A stretch of 64,000 bases of DNA from assembly GCF_024199925.1 (NCBI RefSeq), contig NZ_JANADR010000001.1, positions 1,240,001-1,304,000 on the forward strand, given 5' to 3'. This document shows positions 56,201-64,000 of this stretch, piece by piece. The position numbers and the translations under genes were made by a program. The stretch is from Bradyrhizobium sp. CCGUVB1N3 (lineage in GTDB: Bacteria > Pseudomonadota > Alphaproteobacteria > Rhizobiales > Xanthobacteraceae). Position 1 is the stretch's first letter, and each line of letters opens with the position of its first letter. Under the pieces are notes generated by a model. That model searched no databases. It was not told the DNA's origin and saw nothing but the letters and a program-made list of their open reading frames with translations.

Positions 56201-56361
56201 GCGCCGGGCAGTTGCGTCGTCACCTGCACGGTCGGGAAGTCGACCTGCGGCAGCGCGGAGACCGGAAGCGAGAAATAGCCGAGCGCACCGCCGATCAGCA
56301 GCGCGATGCCGAGCAGCGAGGTCGCGATCGGCCGGCGAATGAAGGGTTCGGAGACGCCCAT
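53215..56361 (-). CDS. mdtB: RND efflux pump, MdtB-like
   Basis: 1048-aa pump protein homologous to its downstream neighbour. [65 protein letters not shown] and [29 protein letters not shown] are the main motifs. In the Mdt/Mux systems both pump subunits are required for full activity against novobiocin, bile salts or similar compounds; substrate here is unknown. It starts 27 bp after the adaptor gene stops. Confidence 0.93.
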   Translation of the reverse strand: [1048 protein letters not shown]

Positions 56362-56388
56362 GACGCGATCAGTCGGTCGAGGTCGGGA

Positions 56389-57831
56389 TCATGGCTGCTT
56401 TGCTCCACTGCCCGATGAATCTGCCCCCTGCGCCGCTCCGGTCTGGCCCTTCTGGTCGCCCTCACCGCTTTGCCGCTTGGCGCGGCGCTCGCCATCCTTG
56501 CCTTGCCCGTCCTTGGCCCCCTCCTTGGCCCCGTCTTTGGCCTGGCCATCCTTGGCCTGCCCGTCCTTCGCTTGACCGCCCTTCTGGGCATCCGGCGCGC
56601 GAGTACGCTTGCGCGGCGCAAGATCGGCCGACGGCGTCTGGTCGTCACGGCCGACGATCACCTTGGAGCCGTCGGAGAGATTGGCAAAGCCCGTGGTGAC
56701 GACGCGATCGGTCGGCGACAGGCCGGTTGCGATCACGGCGTCATGCTCGTTCTGCTGCGTCACCGTCACGGGTTTGGCCGAGACGATATCGCCGTCGCCG
56801 ATCACATAGCTGAAGGTTCCGATCGGCCCGCGCTGCACGGCCGATGTCGGCACCACGAGCGCTTTCGGCAGCGTCTCGACCTTGAGGCGGACATTGACGA
56901 ACTGGCCCGGCCAGAGCTGGTAGTTGGCGTTGGGGAATTCCGCCTTGAGCTTGAGGGTCCCGGTCGTCGGATCGACCTGATTGTCGATGCCAGTCAGCTT
57001 GCCGGTGTCGATCACCGTGATGCCGTCATTGCCGAACACGTCGACCGGCAGCGTGCCTTTCGACGCGGCGGCGTTGACGCGCATGATCTGCTGCTGCGGC
57101 AGGCTGAACCACACTGCGATGGGCTGCAGCTGCGTGATGACGACGAGGCCCGTGATGTCGGAGGCATGGATGATGTTGCCCTGGTCGACCTGGCGAAGGC
57201 CCGCGCGGCCCGAGAGCGGCGCCACGATCTTGGTGTAGCTCAGCGTTGCCGCTGCATTGTCGATCGCGGCCTGGTCGGCCTTGACCAGCGCCTCGGTCTG
57301 CGCGACCGCCGCGCGCTGGGTGTCGGCCTGCTGCTTGGAGCCGGCGTTGGAGGCAGCGAGCTGCTCGTAGCGTGTGAGGTCGATGCGCTGGTTGGCGAGC
57401 TGGGCCTGGTCCTGGGCCTTCTTGGCCACCGCCTGATCATACTGCGCCTGGTAGATTGCGGGATCGATCTCGGCGAGCACGTCGCCCTTCTTGACGTCCT
57501 GGCCTTCGATGAAATTCACCGCGATCAGCTTGCCGTCGACCTGCGAACGCACGGTGACGGTGTTGAGCGCGCGGATCGCGCCGACGCCGTCGAGATAGAC
57601 CGGCACGTCCTGGACGCGCGGGGACGCCGCCAGCACCGGCACAGGCAGATCGGGCCGCGCATTGCGGTCATTCGCCGGCTTCTGGTGCCATACGGTCCAG
57701 CCCAGATAGCCGAGCCCGCCGAGGATCACGAGCGTGATCAGCGTGGAAACAAAGCGGCGGACGCGCCGGGACGTGCTGCGCTTGCCCGCCTCGTCCTTCG
57801 CGCCTTCCTTCGTATCCGGCTTAAAGAGCAT
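56389..57831 (-). CDS. mdtA: RND periplasmic adaptor protein, MdtA-like
   Basis: 480-aa membrane-fusion protein. A membrane anchor (VRRFVSTLITLVILGGLGYLGWTVW) is followed by the lipoyl/hairpin domains (ALNTVTVRSQVDGKLIAVNFIEGQDVKKGDVLAEIDP) and the beta-barrel and proximal domains. Adaptor motifs KIVAPLSGRAGLRQVDQGN and PNANYQLWPGQFVNVRL are present. The last 70 residues are an odd hydrophilic tail with QAKDG repeats (GGQAKDGQAKDGQAKDGAKEGAKDG). The ATG at 57831 overlaps the outer-membrane factor gene by 11 bp. Confidence 0.93.
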   Translation of the reverse strand: MLFKPDTKEGAKDEAGKRSTSRRVRRFVSTLITLVILGGLGYLGWTVWHQKPANDRNARPDLPVPVLAASPRVQDVPVYLDGVGAIRALNTVTVRSQVDGKLIAVNFIEGQDVKKGDVLAEIDPAIYQAQYDQAVAKKAQDQAQLANQRIDLTRYEQLAASNAGSKQQADTQRAAVAQTEALVKADQAAIDNAAATLSYTKIVAPLSGRAGLRQVDQGNIIHASDITGLVVITQLQPIAVWFSLPQQQIMRVNAAASKGTLPVDVFGNDGITVIDTGKLTGIDNQVDPTTGTLKLKAEFPNANYQLWPGQFVNVRLKVETLPKALVVPTSAVQRGPIGTFSYVIGDGDIVSAKPVTVTQQNEHDAVIATGLSPTDRVVTTGFANLSDGSKVIVGRDDQTPSADLAPRKRTRAPDAQKGGQAKDGQAKDGQAKDGAKEGAKDGQGKDGERRAKRQSGEGDQKGQTGAAQGADSSGSGAKQP

Positions 57832-59281
57832 TGACCGGTTTCTCCATTCTCGGCTCCCAACCGCCGCCCAACGCCTGGTACAGGCTGACGATCGCCAGAA
57901 GCCGCGCGAGCTGCGCCTGCCACAGCGCATCTTCCGCCTGAAATAGTGTCTGCTGGACGTTCAGCACAGCCACGATGTCGGCCGTTCCAGCGCGCAACTG
58001 TTGCTCGGCAAGATCAAAGGCGCGACGCGACGACGCAAGCACATCGCGCTGCAATTGCAGCCTGATCGTGGTCTGCTTGATCGAATAGAGCGCGTTGTCG
58101 ACGTCGGCGAAGGCCTGGACGATGGTCTTGCGGTAGATCTGCAGCAACTCGTCCTGGCGCGCCTTGGCAAATTCGAAATTGCCCAGAATCTTGCCGCCGT
58201 CGAAGATCGGCTGCGTCGCGCTGCCGACCAGCTGGAAGAAGGCCGCGTGCGGCTGGAAAAGCGACACCAGCGCCGAGCTCTGATAGCCGCCGTTGCCGGT
58301 GAGCTGGATGCTCGGAAAGAACTGTGCGCGGGCATTGCCGATATTGGCGGTGGCGGACGCAAGCTGCGCTTCCTGCCGGCGAATGTCGGGCCGCTGCGTC
58401 AACAGTTCGGACGGCAGCCCCGGCGTGACGCGCGGGATCGCGATCTGGTTCAGCGAGCCGCCCGCGACGCGCACGCTCTCCGGCGGCCGCGACACCAGCA
58501 CGGCCAGTGCATTGACGTTCTGGTCGAGCGTCTGCCGGAGCGGCGGCACCAGCGCCTTCTGGTTCGCCACCACGCTCTCCTGCTGCGCGACGTCGAGGTC
58601 CGTGCCCGTGCCCGCCTTGCGCCGCTCCTTGATGGCATCGAGGATGCGCTGGGCACTGGCGATGTTGCGCTGCGCAGTGCGCAAGCGGTCCTGCGAGGCC
58701 AGCACCTGGAAATAGGCGTTGGCGACGCTGGCGAGCGTGGTCAGCGCCACCACGTCGCGATCGAAGCGATTGGCGCTGGCCGTCTCTTCGGCCGACTGGA
58801 GAGCGTCGCGATTCTGGCCCCAGAAATCCAGCTGATAGCTCGCGCTCAGCGAGGCCGAATAGTTGACGACCTCGCGGCCGCCATTGGTGAGACCAGAGGA
58901 CGAGGAGCCTGAGGTGCGCGAATAGGTCTCCGAACCCGAGCCGGACACGCTCGGCAGCAGGGCCGCTCCGGCCTGCCGCGCCTGGGCATCGGCCTCGAAG
59001 ATGCGCGAGACGGCGGCGGCGATGTCCAGATTGACGGTCTGCGCCTCCTCCATCAATTGCGTCAGCTCCACCGATCGAAAGCCGCGCCACCAGTCGAGCG
59101 GCGGCGGCGCATCGGGTTTGCCGGCGTATTTATACTGGCTGGGCACGTCGAGCGCCGGATCGGGCAAGTCCTGCGTCAGCACGCAGCCGGCGGAGCTCAG
59201 TGCCAGGCCGAGCGCCACCATCCGGCCCGCTGCGCCCAGCAGCCGGGGTGCGGGACCGTACGATCGCCGGACAGCGACCAT
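57821..59281 (-). CDS. RND outer-membrane channel lipoprotein (OprM/NodT family)
   Basis: 486-aa efflux outer-membrane factor, first gene of the RND operon. A lipobox LSSAGC follows the signal helix (MVALGLALSSAGC), so the protein is probably lipid-anchored. Family motifs include WWRGFRSVELTQLMEEAQTVNLDIAAAVSRIFEADAQARQAGAALLPSVSGSGS and LTQRPDIRRQEAQLASATANIGNARAQFFPSIQLTG. I start at ATG 59281 (MVAVRRSYG); a GTG-type start up to 59332 is possible. Confidence 0.92.
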   Translation of the reverse strand: MVAVRRSYGPAPRLLGAAGRMVALGLALSSAGCVLTQDLPDPALDVPSQYKYAGKPDAPPPLDWWRGFRSVELTQLMEEAQTVNLDIAAAVSRIFEADAQARQAGAALLPSVSGSGSETYSRTSGSSSSGLTNGGREVVNYSASLSASYQLDFWGQNRDALQSAEETASANRFDRDVVALTTLASVANAYFQVLASQDRLRTAQRNIASAQRILDAIKERRKAGTGTDLDVAQQESVVANQKALVPPLRQTLDQNVNALAVLVSRPPESVRVAGGSLNQIAIPRVTPGLPSELLTQRPDIRRQEAQLASATANIGNARAQFFPSIQLTGNGGYQSSALVSLFQPHAAFFQLVGSATQPIFDGGKILGNFEFAKARQDELLQIYRKTIVQAFADVDNALYSIKQTTIRLQLQRDVLASSRRAFDLAEQQLRAGTADIVAVLNVQQTLFQAEDALWQAQLARLLAIVSLYQALGGGWEPRMEKPVNAL

Positions 59282-59465
59282 CGGGAATCTTCGGGTCACA
59301 TCCACCCCCTGCCGGGCAGACGCAACTGCCACCGCGCGGCCGGATTAACCGATTCGCGGCGGGTCAGTTGGGGTGTGGTCTCCGTTTCGTTCACAGCGTG
59401 ATGCTTTCCAGGAACCGTGCCGCATATTAGCGGGGCGTAACGGGGGCGGACAGTCCCGCAACTGC

Positions 59466-59490
59466 GAAGCCCGCCCCGCAACCGGGCTTC
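59466..59490. promoter_or_regulatory. Hairpin in the divergent gap between RND and lipid operons
   Basis: Arms GAAGCCCG (59466-59473) and CGGGCTTC (59483-59490) are perfect. The whole 419-bp gap between the outer-membrane factor (minus) and the FAD oxidoreductase (plus) contains no gene that I can support. It should hold both promoters; CCTAT-CTTT-ATAGG near 59518-59531 is a second small palindrome. No regulator gene of the RND operon is adjacent. Confidence 0.3.
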
Positions 59491-59700
59491 ACGAAGTCGC
59501 GAGACACGCAGGTTTTGCCTATCTTTATAGGGCTTTCTCGCATTTCGACGCGCTCCCGGGCGGGCGGCAAGCTTACCAACATTTCATGTGTCATTGTCGC
59601 CACAGCGGGATCTGGACGCCACGGAAGGGCTGCTCTCCACTGAAACCTGCGCCGCAACGCACCGTAGCTTGTCCGACATCAAGCGGCAGGGGCATTGCAC

Positions 59701-61011
59701 ATGCGCATCGCGGTCATCGGAACGGGCATTGCCGGCAACGCGGCGGCCTGGACGCTCTCACGACGCTATCCGGTGACGGTCTATGAGCGCGAGCTCCGCC
59801 CCGGCGGACACAGCCACACCGTCACGGTCGATTATGACGGCACGCCGATCGCGGTCGATACCGGCTTTATCGTCTATAACGAGCTCAACTATCCCGACCT
59901 GACCGCGATGTTCGCCCATCTCGGCATCGAGACGGTCGAGAGCTGCATGAGCTTTGCCGTATCCGCTGACGGCGGGCGATTCGAGTGGCGCGGGGGCGGC
60001 AACGACTGGTGGTCGACGGGTGCAGGGCTCTTCGCCCAGCCCGGCAATCTGCTCTCGCCGTCCTATGTACGGATGCTCGCTGACATCGCGACGTTCAACC
60101 GGCAAAGCGTGGCCGACCATCATGCCGGGTCCCTCGCCGGCCTGACGCTCGGCGATTATTTCGCGCAACGCCGTTTCTCGCAGCGGCTCCTCACCGACTA
60201 TCTCGCGCCGATGGGGGCGGCGATCTGGTCGACGCCGGCTGACGAGATGCTCGACTTTCCGGCCGAGAATTTCGTCGCCTTCTTCGACAACCATCGCCTG
60301 CTGCATCACGACCGCCCGGTCTGGCGCACCGTCAAGGGCGGCTGCCGGCGTTATGTCGAGAAGCTGACGGCGACCTACGCAGACATCCGGCTCGGCTGCG
60401 CCGTCACCGCGATCGAGCGCACCGCGCATGGCGTCGTCGTCCATGACAGCCACGGCCACCACGACAGTTTTGATCATTTGGTGATCGCTGCCCACAGCGA
60501 CCAGGCGCTCGCCATGCTGTCCGATGCCGACGCGGACGAGCGCCACATCCTCGGCGCGATCGGCTACGCACCGAACACGGTCTATCTGCATCGCGACATC
60601 AGGCTGATGCCAAAGCGCAAACGCGCCTGGGCGTCCTGGAATTTCCTGCGCTGGCAGCGCGAGGGCACGAGCGCGAACGACGTCGCCGTGACCTATTGGA
60701 TGAACCGGCTCCAGGGTATCGATCCCGACAAGCCGCTGTTCGTCAGTCTCAACCCGCCCTTCGCGCCGGCGCCGGAGCTCACTTTCGGCAAGCATGTCTG
60801 CGAGCATCCGCAGTATAATGCGGCAGCCTTCGCAGCCCAGAAGCGGCTCGGCGAGATCCAGGGACGCCGGCACACCTGGTTCTGCGGCGCCTGGACCGGC
60901 TATGGCTTTCACGAGGACGGCCTGCGCTCGGGCCTTCGCGTCGCCGAGGCGCTCGGCGCGGTCGCCCCTTGGCGCGAGGCGCCGGTCGAGCTGGCGCAAG
61001 CCGCGGAGTAG
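59701..61011 (+). CDS. FAD-dependent oxidoreductase (amine-oxidase-like, lipid cluster)
   Basis: 436-aa flavoprotein. The N-terminal dinucleotide motif MRIAVIGTGIAGNAAAWTLSRRYPVTVYERELRPGGHSHTV is complete, and the C-terminal FAD motif reads TWFCGAWTGYGFHEDGLRSGLRVAEALG. It belongs to the group found next to DUF1365 and cyclopropane synthase genes, with roles in fatty-acid modification (related Rhodobacter genes are under the RpoE-ChrR oxidative response; furan fatty acid synthesis uses a comparable set). ATG 59701 is preferred to a TTG six bases earlier. The next gene follows after 4 bp. Confidence 0.9.
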   Translation: MRIAVIGTGIAGNAAAWTLSRRYPVTVYERELRPGGHSHTVTVDYDGTPIAVDTGFIVYNELNYPDLTAMFAHLGIETVESCMSFAVSADGGRFEWRGGGNDWWSTGAGLFAQPGNLLSPSYVRMLADIATFNRQSVADHHAGSLAGLTLGDYFAQRRFSQRLLTDYLAPMGAAIWSTPADEMLDFPAENFVAFFDNHRLLHHDRPVWRTVKGGCRRYVEKLTATYADIRLGCAVTAIERTAHGVVVHDSHGHHDSFDHLVIAAHSDQALAMLSDADADERHILGAIGYAPNTVYLHRDIRLMPKRKRAWASWNFLRWQREGTSANDVAVTYWMNRLQGIDPDKPLFVSLNPPFAPAPELTFGKHVCEHPQYNAAAFAAQKRLGEIQGRRHTWFCGAWTGYGFHEDGLRSGLRVAEALGAVAPWREAPVELAQAAE

Positions 61012-61015
61012 CGCG

Positions 61016-61867
61016 ATGGCGACAGAGGCCACCCTGCTCGCAAAGGACGCCGCATCGCTCTATGTCGGCGATGTCATGCATGCGCGGTTGAAGCCGGTCG
61101 GCCATCGCTTCAGCTATCGCGTCATGAGCCTCCTGATCGATCTCGACCGGCTCGCGGAAGCGGACCGGCAATCGGCCCTCTTCGGCGTCAATCGCGCAGG
61201 ACTTTACAGTTTCCACGAGGCCGACCACGGCGAGCGTGACGGCTCCTCCTTGCGCGCCTACGCCCAACGCTGCGCCGCACGGCACGATGTCGACCTGACC
61301 GGCGGGCGGGTGCTGCTGCTCTGCTATCCCCGCCTGCTCGGCTACGGCTTCAATCCGCTGTCGGTATATTTCTGTTATCGCGCAAGCGGAGCGCTCGCGC
61401 TCGTCATCTACGAGGTGCGCAACACCTTTGGCGACATCCATCCTTATGTCCTGCCGGTCGTATCAGGCGAGACGAGCGCCGCCGGCCTGCGGCAGCAGCA
61501 GGACAAGCAGTTCCATGTCTCGCCCTTCATCGCGATGGAGACGCGCTATCATTTCCGCCTCCATCCGCCGTCCGATACCGTCCGCCTGCGCATCCTCGAA
61601 ACCGACCGCAGCGGCCCGCTGCTCGCCGCAACCTTCAGCGGCCGCCGCCGCGCGCTGACGTCGCGCGGGTTGTTGCGGTCGTTTGTCGCGCTGCCGCTCG
61701 TGACCCTCAAGGTGATGGCGGCGATCCATTGGGAAGCCCTGCGGCTCTGGTTCAAGGGCGCGCGGCTGATACCACGGCCGAACGTCGCGGGCCGGCTCGA
61801 CGTTAAGGCTGCCGATCAAACCGGCTTGGCGGCCGCCGAAACGCGCGCTTATACTGTTCGTCGCTGA
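61016..61867 (+). CDS. DUF1365 family protein
   Basis: 283-aa protein of unknown biochemical function. Motifs VMHARLKPVGHRFSYRVMSLLIDLDRL, LLCYPRLLGYGFNPLSVYFCYR, VIYEVRNTFGDIHPYV and KQFHVSPFIAMETRYHFRL define the family. It is almost always encoded between an FAD oxidoreductase and a cyclopropane synthase-like methyltransferase, as here, so a role in membrane fatty-acid modification is inferred. No signal peptide; one possible helix near SFVALPLVTLKVMAAIHW. Confidence 0.9.
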   Translation: MATEATLLAKDAASLYVGDVMHARLKPVGHRFSYRVMSLLIDLDRLAEADRQSALFGVNRAGLYSFHEADHGERDGSSLRAYAQRCAARHDVDLTGGRVLLLCYPRLLGYGFNPLSVYFCYRASGALALVIYEVRNTFGDIHPYVLPVVSGETSAAGLRQQQDKQFHVSPFIAMETRYHFRLHPPSDTVRLRILETDRSGPLLAATFSGRRRALTSRGLLRSFVALPLVTLKVMAAIHWEALRLWFKGARLIPRPNVAGRLDVKAADQTGLAAAETRAYTVRR

Positions 61868-61956
61868 CTTCCTGCGGGGGCGCTCTCGGGTCCAGCGAGA
61901 ACCGGGATCGGCGCGGCTGCCTGTGCGGTCGGACAGTGCCAGTTCAGGTGATGCCG

Positions 61957-63186
61957 ATGTCGAACGCGATCCCGGTCACCCCCGATAATGTCGAGACGGT
62001 CCTCGCCGACCTGCCGCGCCTGGTTCGCCTCGCGCTCGCCTTCGGCTCACGCCTGAGGCGCGGCACGCTCGAGGTGATCCTGCCCGACAGCCGCGTCATC
62101 CGGCTCGGCGGCCTCGAGCCCGGCCCGAACGCGGTGATGCGGCTGCACAATTACAGTTTTGCGCCGCGCCTCATCAATGGCGGCGATATCGGGATTGCGG
62201 AAGCCTATCTCGCCGGCGATTGGGACACGCCCGATCTCACGCAGTTCCTCTACATCTTCTGCGTCAACCACGACCTGATCCAGGCCATGCTCCGCGACAA
62301 GCCGCTGATGCGCCTCGTCCAGGTGGTCCGGCACTGGTTCAACCGCAACACCAGGCGCCAGGCGCGGCGCAACATCCACGCGCATTACGACATCGGCAAC
62401 GCCTTCTATTCGGCCTGGCTCGATCCGAGCATGACCTATTCCTCGGCGTTGTTCGAGGAGAACACCACCGATCTCACGGCAGCCCAGACCAACAAGTATC
62501 GCCGGCTCGCCGAAGCCATCGATCTCAAGCCGGGACAGAAGCTGCTCGAGATCGGCTGCGGCTGGGGCGGATTTGCCGAATACGCGGCCAAGACCTTTGG
62601 CGCGTACGTTGTCGGACTGACGATCTCGACCGAGCAGCGCGACTTTGCGCAGAAGCGCATCCACGATGCCGGTCTCGCCGAGAGGGTCGAGATCCGCCTT
62701 CAGGACTACCGCGATGAGCGCGACCGGTATGACCGCATCGCCTCGATCGAGATGATCGAGGCGGTCGGCGAGCAGTTTTGGCCGAAATATTTCGCACAGC
62801 TGCGTGATCGCCTGCTGCCGGGCGGCCTTGCCGGCATCCAGGCCATCACCATCCAGGACGGGCTGTTTCAGACCTATCGGCGCGAGGTCGACTTCATCCA
62901 GCGCTACGTGTTTCCCGGCGGCATGCTGCCCTCGCCCGCCGTGCTCAAGTCGCTCGGCGAGACGTTTGGCGTGCCTGTCATCCGGGAGCGCATCTTTGGG
63001 CAAGATTATGCCAAGACGCTTGCCACCTGGCGAAATAACTTCCGTAGCGCCTGGCCGAACCTCGTGCCGCTTGGCTTCGACGATCGGTTCCGACGTCTTT
63101 GGGAGTACTATCTCTCCTATTGCGAGGCCGGTTTCCTCTCCGGGAATATCGACGTCCGGCAGGTCGTCTTCGCAAAGCAGCATTAA
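61957..63186 (+). CDS. Cyclopropane-fatty-acyl-phospholipid synthase-like methyltransferase
   Basis: 409-aa SAM-dependent enzyme that methylates double bonds of membrane phospholipid acyl chains. SAM motif I is LLEIGCGWGGFAEYAA. Family motifs include NIHAHYDIGNAFYSAWLDPSMTYSSALF, IASIEMIEAVGEQFWPKYF, IQDGLFQTYRREVDFIQRYVFPGGMLPS and SYCEAGFLSGNIDVRQVVF. It could be a true cyclopropane synthase or the methylase of a furan fatty acid pathway. I start at ATG 61957; ATG 61951 and GTG 61936 are alternatives. It is the third gene of the lipid operon. Confidence 0.9.
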   Translation: MSNAIPVTPDNVETVLADLPRLVRLALAFGSRLRRGTLEVILPDSRVIRLGGLEPGPNAVMRLHNYSFAPRLINGGDIGIAEAYLAGDWDTPDLTQFLYIFCVNHDLIQAMLRDKPLMRLVQVVRHWFNRNTRRQARRNIHAHYDIGNAFYSAWLDPSMTYSSALFEENTTDLTAAQTNKYRRLAEAIDLKPGQKLLEIGCGWGGFAEYAAKTFGAYVVGLTISTEQRDFAQKRIHDAGLAERVEIRLQDYRDERDRYDRIASIEMIEAVGEQFWPKYFAQLRDRLLPGGLAGIQAITIQDGLFQTYRREVDFIQRYVFPGGMLPSPAVLKSLGETFGVPVIRERIFGQDYAKTLATWRNNFRSAWPNLVPLGFDDRFRRLWEYYLSYCEAGFLSGNIDVRQVVFAKQH

Positions 63187-63214
63187 GACTTTGCGCCCTC
63201 GCCTTGTGTGGCCG

Positions 63215-63235
63215 GAGACCCTACTTTAGGGTCTC
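63215..63235 (+). terminator. Perfect hairpin between methyltransferase and cysteine synthase genes
   Basis: Arms GAGACCCTA (63215-63223) and TAGGGTCTC (63227-63235) enclose CTT. It lies 29 bp after the methyltransferase stop and 35 bp before the cysteine synthase ATG. With no T-run after it, it may end the lipid transcript only with help, or act in the leader of cysK. Confidence 0.5.
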
Positions 63236-63270
63236 GACCACTTCACAGAACCAGCCGGTAATTGCCTGAC

Positions 63271-64000
63271 ATGACCATCAATAACGACGTTGTCGAAGCC
63301 ATCGGCAACACCCCCCTCATCAAGCTCAAGCGTGCGTCCGAACAGACCGGCTGCACCATTCTCGGCAAGGCGGAATTCATGAATCCGGGCCAGTCGGTGA
63401 AAGACCGCGCCGGCAAATGGATGATTTTGGAGGCCGAGAAGCGCTGCGAGCTGAAGCCGGGCGGCCTGGTGGTCGAGGCAACTGCCGGCAACACCGGCAT
63501 CGGCCTTGCGGTCGTGGCAAGCGCGCGCGGCTACCGCACGCTGATCGTGATTCCGGAGACCCAGAGCCAGGAGAAGAAGGACTTTCTGAAGCTGTGCGGC
63601 GCCGAGCTCGTCGAGGTGCCGGCGTTGCCTTATGCCAATCCCAACAACTATCAGCATGTCGGCCGCCGCCTCGCGGACGAGCTGCGCAAGAGCGAGCCCA
63701 ACGGCGTGCTGTTCGCCGACCAGTGGAACAACCTCGACAATGCCAAGGCGCATTACGAATCCACCGGCCCCGAGATCTGGGAGCAGACCGGCGGCAAGGT
63801 CGACGGCTTCGCCTGCTCGGTCGGCAGCGGCGGCACGCTAGCCGGCGTTAGTCGCTATCTGAAGGAGAAGAACAAGAACGTCGCCATCGCCTGCTCTGAT
63901 CCGCATGGCGCGGGGATGTACGAGTATTTCAGGACTGGTGATCCCAAGGCGACGCCCGGCGGCTCGATCACCGAGGGTATCGGGCTCAACCGCGCCACCG
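63271..64000 (+). CDS. cysK: Cysteine synthase A (cut by window edge)
   Basis: About 243 codons are visible. It is a PLP enzyme that makes cysteine from O-acetylserine and sulfide. The PLP lysine is Lys44 (NPGQSVKDRAGKWM). The phosphate/substrate loop EATAGNTGIGLAV and the PLP phosphate loop GSGGTLAGVSRYL are present. The NYQHVGRRLADE region is common in the rhizobial CysK branch. The 3' end is beyond the window. Confidence 0.93.
   Translation, partial: MTINNDVVEAIGNTPLIKLKRASEQTGCTILGKAEFMNPGQSVKDRAGKWMILEAEKRCELKPGGLVVEATAGNTGIGLAVVASARGYRTLIVIPETQSQEKKDFLKLCGAELVEVPALPYANPNNYQHVGRRLADELRKSEPNGVLFADQWNNLDNAKAHYESTGPEIWEQTGGKVDGFACSVGSGGTLAGVSRYLKEKNKNVAIACSDPHGAGMYEYFRTGDPKATPGGSITEGIGLNRAT

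Overview
The window looks like chromosomal DNA of an alphaproteobacterium of the order Hyphomicrobiales, most probably Bradyrhizobium or a close relative. The evidence is high GC with GC-rich third codon positions, the dusB-ntrB-ntrC-ntrY-ntrX-hfq-hflX gene order, a fused ispDF gene, the pcm-tolC-popZ(DUF2497)-valS neighbourhood, and REP-like intergenic palindromes typical of that group. Genus assignment is inference; no rRNA gene is present. I saw no insertion sequence, prophage or CRISPR array.

Layout. 1-16.6 kb is an uptake region: a TRAP carboxylate transporter with an acyl-CoA ligase (minus strand), a divergent M24 peptidase, a complete dppABCDF-type peptide ABC operon, a secreted protein of unknown function, a methionine-type metNI pair without metQ, and a DASS dicarboxylate transporter. 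16.8-18.4 kb is a cobalt-type nitrile hydratase operon (alpha, beta, accessory protein). 18.6-20.3 kb has queC and mazG. 20.4-30 kb is one long minus-strand nitrogen and RNA regulation block, dusB-ntrBC-ntrYX-hfq-hflX. 30.2-41.1 kb is housekeeping: ispDF, a cinA-type amidase, coq10-like, lipA, a 3-methyladenine glycosylase, valS, a PopZ-like protein, tolC, pcm and a small unknown gene. tRNA-Asn is at 41.3 kb. 42-45.6 kb is an envelope-stress operon (PspA, a YqiJ/NfeD-like protein, flotillin). 46-47.4 kb holds several small genes and tRNA-Cys. 47.5-50 kb has a polysaccharide-export ABC pair and a DTW-domain tRNA modification enzyme. 50-59.3 kb is a four-gene RND efflux operon (outer-membrane factor, adaptor, two RND pumps). 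59.7-63.2 kb is a lipid operon (FAD oxidoreductase, DUF1365, cyclopropane synthase-like methyltransferase). The window ends inside a cysteine synthase gene.

Most unusual points. (a) The PspA gene has an in-frame upstream extension of about 160 residues that reads like the N-terminal part of an IS200/IS605 TnpB protein, stopping where the RuvC nuclease domain should begin. A strong ribosome-binding site lies at the junction. (b) The same operon is preceded by a perfect palindrome matching the classical NtrC site (GCAC-N7-GTGC). A second GCAC-N7-GTGC palindrome sits between possible -35 and -10 boxes upstream of dusB-ntrBC. (c) Four of six convergent gene junctions carry long palindromic repeats. 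(d) Several very small genes (27-61 aa) look real. No database search was possible, so all family names rest on motif recognition.
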